From NCBI RefSeq assembly GCF_002764115.1, contig NZ_CP017940.1, positions 2,268,501 through 2,332,500 on the forward strand: 64,000 nucleotides of DNA, given 5' to 3'. A program made the position numbers and the translations under genes. The notes under the pieces were generated by a model. It worked only from the letters and a program-made list of their open reading frames with translations. It did not search any database and was not told where the DNA came from. This stretch comes from Phyllobacterium zundukense (GTDB lineage: Bacteria > Pseudomonadota > Alphaproteobacteria > Rhizobiales > Rhizobiaceae). Shown in pieces: positions 1 through 10,551 of this stretch; positions within the stretch are counted from its first letter, which is position 1; each line of letters starts with the position of its first letter.

Positions 1-1002
1 CTGATCCTCGACTTTACAGAGTTGTCGGGCAAACTGTCTTCCTTGCCGGATTATTCCGCGATCCAGGCATTTGGCCTCTCGGCAATGCGCATCCCCTATA
101 TCATGCAGCAGGTGTTCCCATTCATTGCCCTGTTTGCGGCCATGGCGACACTTATATCGCTCAACCGGAAATACGAACTGGTCGTGGCCCGTTCCGTTGG
201 CGTATCCGCCTGGCAATTTCTCCTGCCTGCCTGCACGGGCGCCTTTCTGTTCGGTCTTGCCGCGGTGTTGCTGGTCAATCCGCTGGCCGCCTGGGGCTTT
301 GAGAGAAGCGAGCAGATAACAGCGAACTGGCGCGCCGGAAAAGCCAATGAGGTATCCGCCGATCGCGTACCCTGGCTGCGGCAGAAAACGGAAGACGGCG
401 AGACGATTATCGGCGCCAAGTCGATCGTCAACCGGGGATTGCGTCTCATCGATGCGACGTTCATTCGCCTGGACAAGAATCAGGACATTCTCGAGCGGCT
501 GGATGCCAAGAGCGCCGATCTTGACGATGGTTTCTGGCGGTTGAGCAATGTGACGAAATTCGTGCTGGCCGAGACCCCTGTTTCGCTGGATGAGGTGCGG
601 GTGCCAACCCACCTTCGTCCTGAATTCGTTGAAGAAAGCCTCGCCAGGCCCGAGACGATTCCTTTTTTTGAGCTGCGTAACAAAATTGCCGCAGCTCGCT
701 CTTTTGGCTATCCAGCCAACGCTTTTGACATGCATTTCCAGTCTTTATTGGCTTTGCCGGCTCTCCTGATGGCAATGACTTTAATCGCTGCAACCGTTTC
801 GCTGAAATTTGTACGTTTTGGACAATCAGGGACGATGATTCTGGGTGGCGTCCTCGCAGGCTTCGTGCTTTATGTCGTCACTGTTGTGGTCAAGGCATTT
901 GGTAATGCGGGATTCGTTCCGCCTTTCATTGCCGCATGGACACCCGTGTTGATTGCAACGTTTTTTGGGGTCTCCTTTCTACTGCACAAGGAGGATGGTT
1001 AG
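1..1002 (+). CDS. lptG: LptG, LPS export ABC transporter permease (5' end cut by window)
   Basis: Inner-membrane permease of the LptB2FG complex, which extracts lipopolysaccharide from the inner membrane and passes it to the LptC-LptA bridge. The reading frame is open from base 1, so the first transmembrane segment lies outside the window. What remains shows the family pattern: a membrane segment carrying FAAMATLISLNRKYELVVAR, the coupling-helix region facing LptB, then a periplasmic domain, then three hydrophobic helices near the C-terminus. The neighbours support the call, because lptD follows directly and lptF would be expected just upstream. Confidence 0.95.
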   Translation: MILDFTELSGKLSSLPDYSAIQAFGLSAMRIPYIMQQVFPFIALFAAMATLISLNRKYELVVARSVGVSAWQFLLPACTGAFLFGLAAVLLVNPLAAWGFERSEQITANWRAGKANEVSADRVPWLRQKTEDGETIIGAKSIVNRGLRLIDATFIRLDKNQDILERLDAKSADLDDGFWRLSNVTKFVLAETPVSLDEVRVPTHLRPEFVEESLARPETIPFFELRNKIAAARSFGYPANAFDMHFQSLLALPALLMAMTLIAATVSLKFVRFGQSGTMILGGVLAGFVLYVVTVVVKAFGNAGFVPPFIAAWTPVLIATFFGVSFLLHKEDG

Positions 1003-1003
1003 A

Positions 1004-3343
1004 GTGGGATTGAATGTAACGCGCTCGGTGTTGCCGACGTGGTTCGCACGGCTTGCGTGCGGGACGGCGGTGCTATGCCTAGCGGGCGGGATTTCGCTCC
1101 CAGCCTATGCCCAGACAGGCGACGCGCTTGTCGGCAATATTCAGACGGATCCAAACGCACAATTGCTGCTGGAGTCGGATGAGCTCGTCTATGACATCAA
1201 CGCCAAGACCATCTCTGCAGTGGGCGGCGTGCAGATCGACTATGACGGAAACCGGCTTGTAGCGCGCCAGGTTACCTATGATCAGAATACCGGCCGACTC
1301 AAAGCCATGGGCAAGGTCGAGATTGTCGAAAAAGACGGCAATCGCATCTACGCCGATAATCTCGACATTACCGACGATTTCCGGGAAGGCTTCGTCAACG
1401 CCTTGCGGGTCGAGGCCGCTGACAATACGCGCTTTGCGGCCGAAAGTGCCGAACGTATCGGCGGCGAGCTGACGACGTTCAATAATGGTATCTATACCGC
1501 CTGCGAGCCCTGCCGTGCCAAGCCGGACAAGGCGCCGCTGTGGCAGGTACGCGCGCAGAAGATCGTCTGGAACGGCAAGAAGAAAACCATTCGCTTCGAG
1601 CGCGGCCGCTTTGAAATGTTCGGCATGCCTCTGGCGTTCCTGCCGGCATTCGAAATCGCCGACCCAACGGTGAAGCGCAAGAGCGGCTTCCTGATGCCGA
1701 GCTACCGCTACGAAACCGATCTTGGTTATGGTGTCAGCGTTCCCTATTTCTGGGCGCTCGCGCCCAATTACGATCTGACGCTCACCGGCACCGGCTATAC
1801 CAAGCAGGGCTTTCTCGGCGAGGCCGAGTGGCGCCACCGACTGGCCAATGGCGCGTATAGCATCAAGCTTGCTGGTATCAGTCAGATGAACCCCGACGAG
1901 TTTAACGATAGCGAGCCGGAGGACCAATCCAAGAACCGCGGAATGATCGGTACGAGTGGCGCATTTCAGATCAATCCGCGCTGGTCATACGGTTGGAATG
2001 TCATGGCCCAAACGGACAAGGCATTTGCCTATCGTTACGGGATTGAGGGCTACGACGACTATAATATCACCAACCAGATCTATTTGACCGGCCTGCACGA
2101 CCGGAATTACTTCGACCTTCGGTTCTATCAATTCCTTGTGCAGGAAAGTATTCCGGATTCCAACACAAGCGCATCCGAGCCAAAGCAACCATGGGTTCTG
2201 CCGAGTCTGGATTATGCCTATACGCCGACGCAATCTGTAGCGGGCGGTGAGCTGAATTTCGATGTGAATCTTCAGGCGTTGCATCGTGACAGGGAAGATG
2301 GCACGACCCCGATAGGACTGACCCGCAGCGGCTACCTCTCAGGCGCCGAGGGCAATAATGGCCGCATAACCGCCGAGGCGGAATGGAAGCGTAGTTTCAT
2401 CTCCGACAATGGCCTCGTCATTACGCCGCTCCTCGCACTGCGCGGCGACGGGATGTATGTCGACTCGGACTCGATCGGCGTGACACGCTCCGAAGCTTTC
2501 CGTGCCATGGCAACGGCCGGCCTCGAAGCGAGATGGCCAATTCTGTTTTCAAGCACCAGTTCGACCCATGTGCTGGAGCCGACTGCCCAGCTCTTTGTGC
2601 GTAACAACGAACCCTACGCCGGCGATATGCCGAACGAAGACGCGCAGAGCTTTGTGTTCGATGCATCAAGCCTGTTTGATCGCGACAAGTTCTCCGGCTA
2701 TGACCGTGTTGAAGGCGGCACGCGTGCCAATCTTGGCATTCGCTATTCCGGAACGTTCAACAATGGCTGGTCGCTCAATGGTATTGCCGGTCAATCATTC
2801 CAGCTTGGCGGCCTGAATTCATTCGCAACGGATGATTTCGTCAACGCAGGCGCTGAATCGGGACTGGAATCGTCGCGATCCGACTATGTCGCCATGATCG
2901 GCGCAAGCCGTGGTGCTTTCAACCTTACGACAGGCGGTCGCTTCGACAAGGATAGTTTTGAGGTCCGCCGGGCTGAAGTTGCAAGCACGACTGCGGGTCA
3001 ATATGGCACGATGTTTCTCAAATATGCGTTCATCGCTGCGCAACCGACCTATGGTTTCGAGGACGACAGGCATGAGGTTACACTTGGCGGTTCGGCCAAG
3101 CTGACTCCCAATTGGCGCGTTCTGGGTTCCGGAACCTATGATATTATTTCCGATACACTCGTAAAACGCACCGCCGCCCTCGCCTATGACGATGAATGCT
3201 TTACCTACATGATGTCGTATACACAGGAACAGCCGGTTACCGCCGATGGCAACCAGGGCGACAAGACGACAACATGGGGCTTCAATATTTCGTTCCGGAC
3301 CCTGTGGGAATTTGGCAAGCCGGTCGATATTGGCGGCATCTAA
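1004..3343 (+). CDS. lptD: LptD, outer-membrane LPS assembly protein
   Basis: Outer-membrane beta-barrel that inserts LPS into the outer leaflet together with LptE. About 779 residues: a signal peptide ending near AYA (residue 36), an OstA-like periplasmic domain (about 45-160) and a long C-terminal barrel. I chose GTG 1004 because AAGGAGG at 988-994 lies nine bases before it. An ATG at 995 directly abuts that Shine-Dalgarno sequence, so it is a poor start, and a TTG at 953 is less likely still. The start lies one base past the lptG stop, which suggests coupled translation. Outer-membrane LptD normally carries disulfide cysteines; here I see CEPC in the N-terminal half and one Cys near the C-terminus. 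Confidence 0.92.
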   Translation: MGLNVTRSVLPTWFARLACGTAVLCLAGGISLPAYAQTGDALVGNIQTDPNAQLLLESDELVYDINAKTISAVGGVQIDYDGNRLVARQVTYDQNTGRLKAMGKVEIVEKDGNRIYADNLDITDDFREGFVNALRVEAADNTRFAAESAERIGGELTTFNNGIYTACEPCRAKPDKAPLWQVRAQKIVWNGKKKTIRFERGRFEMFGMPLAFLPAFEIADPTVKRKSGFLMPSYRYETDLGYGVSVPYFWALAPNYDLTLTGTGYTKQGFLGEAEWRHRLANGAYSIKLAGISQMNPDEFNDSEPEDQSKNRGMIGTSGAFQINPRWSYGWNVMAQTDKAFAYRYGIEGYDDYNITNQIYLTGLHDRNYFDLRFYQFLVQESIPDSNTSASEPKQPWVLPSLDYAYTPTQSVAGGELNFDVNLQALHRDREDGTTPIGLTRSGYLSGAEGNNGRITAEAEWKRSFISDNGLVITPLLALRGDGMYVDSDSIGVTRSEAFRAMATAGLEARWPILFSSTSSTHVLEPTAQLFVRNNEPYAGDMPNEDAQSFVFDASSLFDRDKFSGYDRVEGGTRANLGIRYSGTFNNGWSLNGIAGQSFQLGGLNSFATDDFVNAGAESGLESSRSDYVAMIGASRGAFNLTTGGRFDKDSFEVRRAEVASTTAGQYGTMFLKYAFIAAQPTYGFEDDRHEVTLGGSAKLTPNWRVLGSGTYDIISDTLVKRTAALAYDDECFTYMMSYTQEQPVTADGNQGDKTTTWGFNISFRTLWEFGKPVDIGGI

Positions 3344-3356
3344 TCACTTTGTCTGA

Positions 3357-3389
3357 ACTGGCCGCACTTGCGGCCAGTCATGCTTTTGC
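3357..3389 (+). terminator. Hairpin after lptD, possible weak terminator or attenuator
   Basis: A perfect 9-bp stem (ACTGGCCGC at 3357-3365, GCGGCCAGT at 3370-3378) with a 4-base loop lies just after the lptD stop. The downstream T tract is short and interrupted (tgctttt). It could reduce rather than stop transcription into the surA-like gene. Confidence 0.4.
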
Positions 3390-3481
3390 CTTAGTAAAGC
3401 GACAATAAGAGGATTGAGCATCCCAACAACAAAGCTGAAATCCATTCGGCGCGAATACTATACGATCGGAAATAGTGAGAA

Positions 3482-4435
3482 ATGATGGTGAGGAAGCATA
3501 TTCTTGCAGCGGCTATTGCCACCGCATTGAGTTCTGCCCTGACAGTTGGCGTAACTTTGCCGGCTGCGGCGAGCGAGATCAAGATTGTCGTCAATGGCGC
3601 TCCGATCACCGATTACGACATTGCCCGGCGCGCAGCGTTTATGAAGCTGCAGCGCAAGAAGGGCAATCTTACGCAGCAGGCGCGCGAAGAGCTCACGGAC
3701 GAGGCATTGAAACGTCAGGAACTCAAGCGACTCAACATGCTCGTTTCGGATGGCGAAGTGAATGACGCCTTTGCGCGCTTTGCCACCAACAACAAGATGA
3801 CCCTCGATCAACTGACCGGAGTTCTGGAAAAGTCCGGCGTCACACCGGGGCACTTCAAGGAATATATCCGCCTTCAAATGAGCTGGGGCCGTGCCCTTTC
3901 GAGTCGCAACCGCTCACAGGGCGGTGCCCGGGTGAGTGAACAGGATGCCGTGCAGCGCATGCTCAAGGACGGCGGCAAGAAGCCGGTGTCCACCGAGTAT
4001 CAGTTGCAGCAGGTTATCTTCGTCGTTCCTGCCAACAATAAGGGCATTTTGGCAAAGCGGCGCGGCGAAGCCAGCGCCATGCGCGCAAAGTTCAGTGGCT
4101 GCGAATCAACACGCGATATTGCCAAGGGGACACTGGACGTCACCGTGCGCGATCTGGGTAAATTCATCGAGCAGGAATTACCCCCGGAATGGACGAAGCA
4201 GGTTACATCCACGCCTGTCGGTCAGGCGACTGCAATCCAGGATACGGACAAGGGCGTTGAATTTCTTGGCGTTTGCGCCACCCGCCAGGTATCCGACGAC
4301 CGTGTCGCCCGCATGGTCTTCTCCCAGGAGCAGGCTGCGGCTTCAGGCGATGGCAAGAAAGACGCAACGGTTGAAGCTGTCGACAAGAAGTATCTCGATG
4401 AATTGCGCAAGAAGGCGACCATCGTCAATCAATAA
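3482..4435 (+). CDS. SurA-like periplasmic chaperone / peptidylprolyl isomerase
   Basis: A 317-residue exported protein with a signal peptide ending near AAA-S (about residue 31). A SurA N-terminal-type helical domain follows (about 32-160; VNGAPITDYDIARRAA is the typical opening), then a region that resembles a degenerate parvulin domain (about 170-285). SurA-type proteins escort unfolded outer-membrane proteins, and the position directly after lptD matches the surA-pdxA-rsmA order seen in many proteobacteria. The parvulin part is weakly conserved, so chaperone activity is better supported than isomerase activity. ATG 3482 and the ATG three bases later are both possible starts. Confidence 0.85.
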   Translation: MMVRKHILAAAIATALSSALTVGVTLPAAASEIKIVVNGAPITDYDIARRAAFMKLQRKKGNLTQQAREELTDEALKRQELKRLNMLVSDGEVNDAFARFATNNKMTLDQLTGVLEKSGVTPGHFKEYIRLQMSWGRALSSRNRSQGGARVSEQDAVQRMLKDGGKKPVSTEYQLQQVIFVVPANNKGILAKRRGEASAMRAKFSGCESTRDIAKGTLDVTVRDLGKFIEQELPPEWTKQVTSTPVGQATAIQDTDKGVEFLGVCATRQVSDDRVARMVFSQEQAAASGDGKKDATVEAVDKKYLDELRKKATIVNQ

Positions 4436-4459
4436 TGCCAATGATGGGATCGCCTGCGC

Positions 4460-5485
4460 ATGAACTCCGCACTCGCCGTCAGTTCTGGTGATCCTTCCGG
4501 CATAGGACCAGACATCGCCATATCCGCGTGGACCTTGCGCGAGAAAATGCATGTTCCGCCATTTTTTCTCCTCGCAGACCCGGAATTAATAGCCTCGCGC
4601 GCGGCGTTGCTTGGCCAACAATGTCCGATTGAAATTACAACGCCCGAAAATGCGAGCAATGTATTTGGCCGTGCCTTGCCTGTGGTGCCACTCCAGAACC
4701 GGCAATCAGATCGGCCCGGCGTACCTCTCGTGGACAGTGCAGCCGCAACAATCGAAGCTGTCGAACAAGCAGTTGCGCTTACGCTTTCCGGGCGGTCTCG
4801 TGCCGTTGTCACCTGCCCTATCGCCAAGAAACCGCTTTATGAGGCGGGTTTCGATTTTCCGGGGCACACAGAATTCCTGGCACATCTTTCAAGCGAACAC
4901 CTCGGCTATGAAGTGAAACCGGTCATGATGCTGGCAGGACCGCTGCTGCGGGCGGTTCCAGTGACGATCCATATCGCCTTGAGCAAGGTACCGGTTGTTC
5001 TCGACACTGCGAAGATCCTGGCAGTCTCCCGCATTACTGCCATCGCGCTGAAGAACGAGTTCGGCATCGCCAATCCAAGGCTCGCCATTGCCGGCCTCAA
5101 CCCCCATGCCGGCGAAGGCGGCAGCATGGGCATGGAGGACGAAACGATCGTCCGCCCGGCTGTGGAGACTCTGCGTGCGGAGGGTATCGATGCGCGGGGG
5201 CCCCTCCCGGCCGATACGATGTTCCATGCTGCTGCACGGGCCACCTACGATGCCGCCATCTGCATGTATCACGATCAGGCGCTGATCCCGGTAAAGACCC
5301 TCGGTTTCGACGACAGCGTCAATGTCACGCTCGGCTTACCGTTCGTACGCACCTCGCCGGACCATGGCACGGCATTCGACATTGCAGGAACCGGCAAAGC
5401 CAAGCCCGATAGCCTGATTGCCGCCTTGCGCCTTGCTGGCGAACTTGCATCGCATCGTGCGCAGCAAAAGCGCCCTGCTGCATGA
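4460..5485 (+). CDS. pdxA: 4-hydroxythreonine-4-phosphate dehydrogenase PdxA
   Basis: NAD-dependent enzyme of the DXP-dependent pyridoxal 5'-phosphate pathway that oxidises 4-phosphohydroxy-L-threonine. At 341 residues it has family length. The metal-binding histidines are visible in [19 protein letters not shown] and [11 protein letters not shown], and the phosphate-binding region has the usual CPIAKKPLY. It lies 24 bases after the surA-like gene and overlaps rsmA by four bases (ATGA), so all three probably share a transcript. Confidence 0.97.
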   Translation: MNSALAVSSGDPSGIGPDIAISAWTLREKMHVPPFFLLADPELIASRAALLGQQCPIEITTPENASNVFGRALPVVPLQNRQSDRPGVPLVDSAAATIEAVEQAVALTLSGRSRAVVTCPIAKKPLYEAGFDFPGHTEFLAHLSSEHLGYEVKPVMMLAGPLLRAVPVTIHIALSKVPVVLDTAKILAVSRITAIALKNEFGIANPRLAIAGLNPHAGEGGSMGMEDETIVRPAVETLRAEGIDARGPLPADTMFHAAARATYDAAICMYHDQALIPVKTLGFDDSVNVTLGLPFVRTSPDHGTAFDIAGTGKAKPDSLIAALRLAGELASHRAQQKRPAA

Positions 5486-6303
5486 GTATCGACACCCTTC
5501 CCCCGTTGCGCGAGGTTATCGATCGTCATGAGCTGATGGCGAAGAAATCGCTCGGCCAGAATTTCCTGTTCGATCTCAACCTCACGGCCAAGATCGCGCG
5601 GCAGGCGGGCGATTTGCATGGACAAACGGTTATCGAAGTTGGGCCTGGACCTGGCGGCCTTACGCGCCCTCTGTTGGCTCAAGGTGCCAATGTCATCGCC
5701 ATCGAGCGTGACGAGCGCTGCCTGGCTGCCCTGCAGGAGGTTTCCGACCATTATCCCGGCCGGCTTCGCGTGGTGGCCGGTGATGCTTTGGAAACAGATT
5801 TTGCTGCGCTGGCAGGCGGCGACAAGGTCAAGATCGTCGCCAATCTTCCCTATAATGTCGGCACGCAATTGCTGATAGGCTGGCTGCTGGCCGAGCCATG
5901 GCCGCCTTTCTACGCGTCGCTGACGCTGATGTTCCAGCGCGAAGTGGCCGAGCGCATCGTCGCCCGGCCCGGCTCGGACGCCTATGGCCGTCTGGGTGTG
6001 CTGGCTTGCTGGCGGACAGAGGCGAAGATTACATTCGATGTTCCGCCACAGGCTTTTACGCCACCGCCAAAAGTTACCTCCTCCGTGGTGCATCTCGTAC
6101 CGCGCGCCGAACCACTGGCCTGTGATGCCGCCACGCTTGGGCGGGTAACCCAGGCAGCCTTTGGCCAGAGGCGCAAGATGCTGCGTCAGAGCATCAAGCC
6201 CTTGGGCGGCGAAACACTGCTCATGAAGGTAGGTATCGATCCAACGCGCCGCGCGGAAACGCTCTCGATTGACGAGTTCGTAGCCTTGGCTAACGCGCTC
6301 TAA
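5482..6303 (+). CDS. rsmA: 16S rRNA dimethyladenosine transferase RsmA (KsgA)
   Basis: Dimethylates the two adjacent adenines of the 3' hairpin of 16S rRNA using S-adenosylmethionine. 273 residues. Motifs: [10 protein letters not shown] near residue 20, the SAM-binding [12 protein letters not shown] (about 51-62), the acidic AIERD, and the catalytic NLPYN near residue 120. It is the last gene of the lptG-rsmA run. Its stop overlaps the stop region of the convergent gmk gene by four bases, leaving no room for a separate terminator. Confidence 0.97.
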   Translation: MSIDTLPPLREVIDRHELMAKKSLGQNFLFDLNLTAKIARQAGDLHGQTVIEVGPGPGGLTRPLLAQGANVIAIERDERCLAALQEVSDHYPGRLRVVAGDALETDFAALAGGDKVKIVANLPYNVGTQLLIGWLLAEPWPPFYASLTLMFQREVAERIVARPGSDAYGRLGVLACWRTEAKITFDVPPQAFTPPPKVTSSVVHLVPRAEPLACDAATLGRVTQAAFGQRRKMLRQSIKPLGGETLLMKVGIDPTRRAETLSIDEFVALANAL

Positions 6304-6947
6304 TCGAGCTTTTCGTCCAGCAGATTGCTGACGAAATCGAACAGGCCGGGGCAACGATCGCGCCGCAGCCGCTCGGCTGTGACGATGGACTGAACCTGAT
6401 GGTAAGCCCGGTTCAGATCTTCATTGACGATGACATAATCATAGGAGCGCCAGCGCTCGATCTCGTTGCGCGCATTACGCAGGCGCATGTCGATGACTTC
6501 TTCCGTATCTTCGGCGCGCCTATGCAGCCGCAGTTTGAGGTCGGCCATGGACGGAGGCAGAATGAAGATGCTGACGACATCGCCCTTCATCTTGTCCTGC
6601 AACTGCAATGCGCCCTGCCAATCAATGTCGAAAAGCATGTCCTGACCATCGGCGAGCGCATTTTCCGCAGCTTCGCGCGGCGTGCCATAAAAATTGCCAT
6701 GCACCTCAGCCCATTCAATCAGTTCATCGCTATCACGCAGCCGTTCAAACTCGCGCGTTGAGATGAAATGGTAATGAACCCCATCGATCTCGCTGGGCCG
6801 GCGCGGACGCGTGGTCACGCTGATCGAAAGCGCTAGCTCAAGCTTCTCTTTGTCGTTGAGCAGCAGCCGGGCAATTGTCGATTTCCCGGCGCCCGATGGC
6901 GACGACAGGACGAGCATGAGGCCGCGTCTTTTGATGCTGTTCGGCAT
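6300..6947 (-). CDS. gmk: Guanylate kinase
   Basis: Phosphorylates GMP to GDP with ATP in purine nucleotide metabolism. 215 residues. The P-loop reads [10 protein letters not shown] near residue 15, followed by the GMP-binding segment [17 protein letters not shown]. It is the last gene of a minus-strand run (fabF, mltG, yicC, gmk) and starts only two bases after the yicC stop, an arrangement also common in other proteobacteria. Confidence 0.97.
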   Translation of the reverse strand: MPNSIKRRGLMLVLSSPSGAGKSTIARLLLNDKEKLELALSISVTTRPRRPSEIDGVHYHFISTREFERLRDSDELIEWAEVHGNFYGTPREAAENALADGQDMLFDIDWQGALQLQDKMKGDVVSIFILPPSMADLKLRLHRRAEDTEEVIDMRLRNARNEIERWRSYDYVIVNEDLNRAYHQVQSIVTAERLRRDRCPGLFDFVSNLLDEKLD

Positions 6948-6949
6948 AA

Positions 6950-7837
6950 TTACTCCAGATTCTGTATTTGCTCGCGCAATTGATCCACAACAGCCTTCAG
7001 GTCAAGCCCGATCGTTGTAATGGATGCCGCATTGGCTTTGGAACAGAGCGTATTGGCCTCGCGGTTAAATTCCTGTGTCAAGAAGTCGAGCTTGCGGCCA
7101 ACGCCATTTCCTTCCCTGATGAGGTTCCTGGCGGAGGCAATATGCATTTCCAACCGGTCGAGCTCTTCCTGGATATCAGCCTTCGTCGCCAGAAATGCCG
7201 CTTCCATGTGCAACCGGGCCTCATCAAGGGCCGGAGCGGCATCGAGCAACAGTGCAACCTGGGCCGCGAGACGGGCGCGAACCGCATCGATCGAGCGGTT
7301 GGGATCAAGCTTCGCCTGTTCGACCAGCATCTCGATAGTGGCGATCTGCACCGTCAGAATCTCGCCAAGCGCCTTACCCTCCGCCTGGCGATTGTGCCCC
7401 AACTGAATGAGCGTCTCATCCAGAACGCCGAGGACGGCACGTTCAAGCTCGACTTGATGCTCAGGTGCTGTTACCTCCTGCGGGATCTCCAGAACACCGC
7501 GAAGTGCCATCAGACCTTCCGGCGTCGAGGCCGCAAGCCCATATTCCTCACGCAAATGCGCCGCTATCGCAGCCAATTCTTTCAAGAGGGGCTGATTGAT
7601 AGTCGCCTTGGCGGAACCAGCGCTCAGTTCAACTGACAAAGCCGCCTGAAAATTACCGCGCTTGAAATGTTCACTGAACAAGGCGCGCGCTTTCTGCTCC
7701 ACCGCCTCGAATCCAGCAGGCAAGCGAAACCGCACGTCGAGACCCTTGCCGTTGACGGATTTGATTTCCCACGAGATCTGCGCCCCGGCGCTGTTCCGGA
7801 GGTGACGGGCAAATCCCGTCATGCTCTGCAATGACAT
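6950..7837 (-). CDS. YicC/YloC family endoribonuclease
   Basis: A 295-residue protein opening with [11 protein letters not shown], the hallmark of the YicC family, and ending with the DUF1732 C-terminal domain (about 210-295; [14 protein letters not shown], then [13 protein letters not shown]). E. coli YicC is reported as an endoribonuclease acting on small RNAs, and the genes often sit beside gmk as here. The specific target in this organism cannot be read from the sequence. Confidence 0.93.
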   Translation of the reverse strand: MSLQSMTGFARHLRNSAGAQISWEIKSVNGKGLDVRFRLPAGFEAVEQKARALFSEHFKRGNFQAALSVELSAGSAKATINQPLLKELAAIAAHLREEYGLAASTPEGLMALRGVLEIPQEVTAPEHQVELERAVLGVLDETLIQLGHNRQAEGKALGEILTVQIATIEMLVEQAKLDPNRSIDAVRARLAAQVALLLDAAPALDEARLHMEAAFLATKADIQEELDRLEMHIASARNLIREGNGVGRKLDFLTQEFNREANTLCSKANAASITTIGLDLKAVVDQLREQIQNLE

Positions 7838-7884
7838 GTATCCCCCTAGGACAAAGGCCCGATCGCAATCAGGCCATTCCAGTG

Positions 7885-9099
7885 CTAATTACCGCTATCC
7901 GCGTCCGGCGGCGAGGCGTTCTTGTCCCCGGTGGCCGCCTTGGCTGCTTCGTCCAGACGGTTCTTCTCGACCTCACGCCAACGCTTCACATTATCATTGT
8001 GCTCTTCAAGCGTCTCGGCAAATACATGCCCGCCAGTGCCGTCAGCGACGAAGTAAAGATCTTTGGTCTGCGAGGGATGTGCAACAGCCTCCAGTGCGTC
8101 GCGGCCGGGATTTGCGATCGGACCAGGCGGCAGGCCGTTTACAGTGTACGTGTTATAGGGGGTTGGCTTTTCGAGGTCGGATTTGAGGATTGGCCGGTCA
8201 GAAGGTTTGCCCTTGCCTCCAAACAGACCATAAATGATCGTGGGATCCGACTGCAGGCGCATTTTGTTGTTCAAGCGATTGATGAAAACGGCGGCGACAC
8301 GCGGACGCTCATCGGCCTTCCCGGTTTCCTTCTCGACAATGGAAGCCAACGTCACAAACTCGTCGATGGTCTTCAGCGGAATACTGGGATCACGACGCTC
8401 CCAAATGTCCTCGACGAGCTTCTTCTGGTCTGCCTGCATTTTCTTCACAAGCTCTTCGCGCGTTGTACCGCGGGAGAAACGCAGGGTATTGGCGAAGAGT
8501 GAGCCCTCACTCGGCATAGTTGCCGGCAGATCGCCCGTCAGCACGTCGTCCTCGCGAACGCGCTGGAAAATCTGTTCGACAGTCAGGCCCTCAGGAATAG
8601 TCAGCGAATGGAGAACAGACTTGCCGCTGCGCAAAAGGTCCATGATATCGCGCATGGAAGCGCCCGCCTTGATCTCATACTCGCCCGCCTTCATGTCGCG
8701 CTGATGGCCATAGGCCTGCACGCCGTACATGAAGACGCGGGCGTCGGAAATGATACCGCGCCGTTCAAGCCCGTCGGCAATCTCGGTGATGCCGGTGCCA
8801 CTCTTGACGACATAATTGGTCGCGACATCGGTGGGCCCAGGCTCATTGAACGCAACCTTGCCGAAATAGACCGCTGCAGCGGCGGCGAGAACCACCAGCA
8901 CGACAAGCGACAACATGAAATTGGCAAAGACGACGATCTGGCTGCGTGCACGGCGAGAACGCTTTTTGGGTGCCGGTGGCGGCGTGCCTGGTTCCGGGCG
9001 CAGCGCTTCAGAGGCCGATTGCGGCACAATCGGCTTGCGATCCGGCACGCTGGCAGCGGCTGAACCGTTTGTCTCTTCAGACTGCTGATCTGAGCTCAC
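7885..9099 (-). CDS. mltG: Endolytic murein transglycosylase MltG
   Basis: Cleaves nascent peptidoglycan strands and is thought to set glycan chain length by acting as a terminase. 404 residues: a basic, proline-rich cytosolic start, one membrane helix (about residues 57-77), then a periplasmic YceG domain. The active-site region LASIVEKETG with its catalytic Glu and the following INRLNNKMRLQSDPTIIYG are clear. It lies between fabF and yicC on the same strand, and fabF/mltG adjacency is common across proteobacteria. Confidence 0.95.
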   Translation of the reverse strand: MSSDQQSEETNGSAAASVPDRKPIVPQSASEALRPEPGTPPPAPKKRSRRARSQIVVFANFMLSLVVLVVLAAAAAVYFGKVAFNEPGPTDVATNYVVKSGTGITEIADGLERRGIISDARVFMYGVQAYGHQRDMKAGEYEIKAGASMRDIMDLLRSGKSVLHSLTIPEGLTVEQIFQRVREDDVLTGDLPATMPSEGSLFANTLRFSRGTTREELVKKMQADQKKLVEDIWERRDPSIPLKTIDEFVTLASIVEKETGKADERPRVAAVFINRLNNKMRLQSDPTIIYGLFGGKGKPSDRPILKSDLEKPTPYNTYTVNGLPPGPIANPGRDALEAVAHPSQTKDLYFVADGTGGHVFAETLEEHNDNVKRWREVEKNRLDEAAKAATGDKNASPPDADSGN

Positions 9100-9178
9100 G
9101 CAAGCACCTCGCTCTAGGCCCGGTAGAATCGATTGTGAATATGGCGAAAGCGCGAACGCGCTCTCGCCACAGGATCAA

Positions 9179-10441
9179 TCACTGTTGATAACGCCGCAAA
9201 ACCAGCGAAGCGTTGGTGCCGCCAAATCCGAAGGAATTGGACAGCGCGATATCGATCTTGCGTTCCCGCGGCTTGTGCGGAACCAGATCGATCTTGGTTT
9301 CCTTGGATGGCTTATCCAGATTGATGGTCGCCGGAGCAATATTGTCACGGATTGCCAGAGCACAGAAAACCGCCTCAGTCGAACCGGCAGCACCAAGGAG
9401 GTGGCCGATAGAAGACTTGGTGGACGACATCGAGATTTTCGAGGCCGCATCACCGACAACGCGTTCGACCGCTCCAAGTTCGATGGTATCAGCCATCGTC
9501 GAGGTGCCGTGCGAATTGATGTAGTCGATATCGTCCGGGGTTATGCCGGCGCGCTTCAGGGCCATTTCCATGCAGCGCTGCGCACCTTCACCATCCTCGG
9601 ATGGTGCTGTGATGTGGAAAGCGTCCCCGGAAAGGCCATAGCCGATCACTTCAGCGTAAATCTTGGCCCCGCGTGCAAGAGCGTGCTCCAACTCTTCCAG
9701 CACGACGACACCGGCGCCCTCACCCATGACAAAACCGTCGCGGTCATCGTCGTAAGGGCGGGATGCAGCAGTCGGATCGTCATTGCGGGCCGTGGACAGA
9801 GCCTTGCAGGCGGCAAAGCCGGCAAGCGAGATGCGGCTGACCGGCGATTCCGTACCACCAGCCACCATCACATCGGCATCACCGAAGGCGATCAATCGCG
9901 ATGCGTCGCCAATGGCATGCGCACCGGTCGAGCAAGCGGTAACGACCGAATGGTTCGGGCCGCGCAGCTTGTGCTTGATGGAAACGTGGCCGGAAGCCAG
10001 ATTGATCAGACGGCCGGGGATGAAGAACGGGGAGATACGCCGAGGGCCCTTGTCGCGCAGCGTATAACCAGCTTCGACAATACCTTCGAGACCGCCTATG
10101 CCCGAGCCGATCAAAACACCGGTGCGGATTTGGTCCTCATTGCTTTCCGGTGCCCATTTGGCATCCGCAAGCGCCTGATCGGCGGCTGCAACAGCGTAAA
10201 TGATGAATGGATCAACCTTGCGCTGCTCCTTTGGCTCCATCCAATCGTCCGGATTGAATGTGCCATCGGTGCCATCGCCTACCGGAATACGGCAAGCAAT
10301 CTTGCAAGGCAGATCTTCAACTTCAAATTCTGTTACACGCCGGGCGCCGCTCTGGCCGGCGAGAAGCCGCGACCAGGTGGCCTCAACACCGGATGCAAGA
10401 GGAGACACCAGCCCAAGGCCGGTTATGACAACGCGCCTCAT
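9179..10441 (-). CDS. fabF: 3-oxoacyl-ACP synthase II FabF
   Basis: Elongating condensing enzyme of type II fatty-acid synthesis (malonyl-ACP plus acyl-ACP). 420 residues beginning MRRVVITGLG. The Cys-His-His triad is present in VTACSTGAHA, NSHGTSTMADT and KSSIGHLLGAAG. The start at 10441 is favoured by GAAGGA six bases upstream; an in-frame extension to 10492 lacks family similarity. It lies 110 bases downstream of acpP on the same strand. Confidence 0.97.
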   Translation of the reverse strand: MRRVVITGLGLVSPLASGVEATWSRLLAGQSGARRVTEFEVEDLPCKIACRIPVGDGTDGTFNPDDWMEPKEQRKVDPFIIYAVAAADQALADAKWAPESNEDQIRTGVLIGSGIGGLEGIVEAGYTLRDKGPRRISPFFIPGRLINLASGHVSIKHKLRGPNHSVVTACSTGAHAIGDASRLIAFGDADVMVAGGTESPVSRISLAGFAACKALSTARNDDPTAASRPYDDDRDGFVMGEGAGVVVLEELEHALARGAKIYAEVIGYGLSGDAFHITAPSEDGEGAQRCMEMALKRAGITPDDIDYINSHGTSTMADTIELGAVERVVGDAASKISMSSTKSSIGHLLGAAGSTEAVFCALAIRDNIAPATINLDKPSKETKIDLVPHKPRERKIDIALSNSFGFGGTNASLVLRRYQQ

Positions 10442-10551
10442 GGCCGATCCTTCAATGTCATTTGCAACATGATTGTTTCCGGCCCCATGCATGAACGAGC
10501 AAGGTAGAACACCTTATATCACGATCCATGCGATGGCGAGCCGAACGAAAA

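Noticed and set aside
995..1003. ATG 995 as start of lptD
   Set aside because: AAGGAGG ends at 994, directly against this ATG. The GTG at 1004 has proper spacing. The ATG cannot be fully excluded.
9185..10507. 440-codon open frame on the plus strand opposite fabF
   Set aside because: It mirrors the codons of fabF, has no domain pattern and no ribosome binding site; fabF on the other strand is unambiguous.
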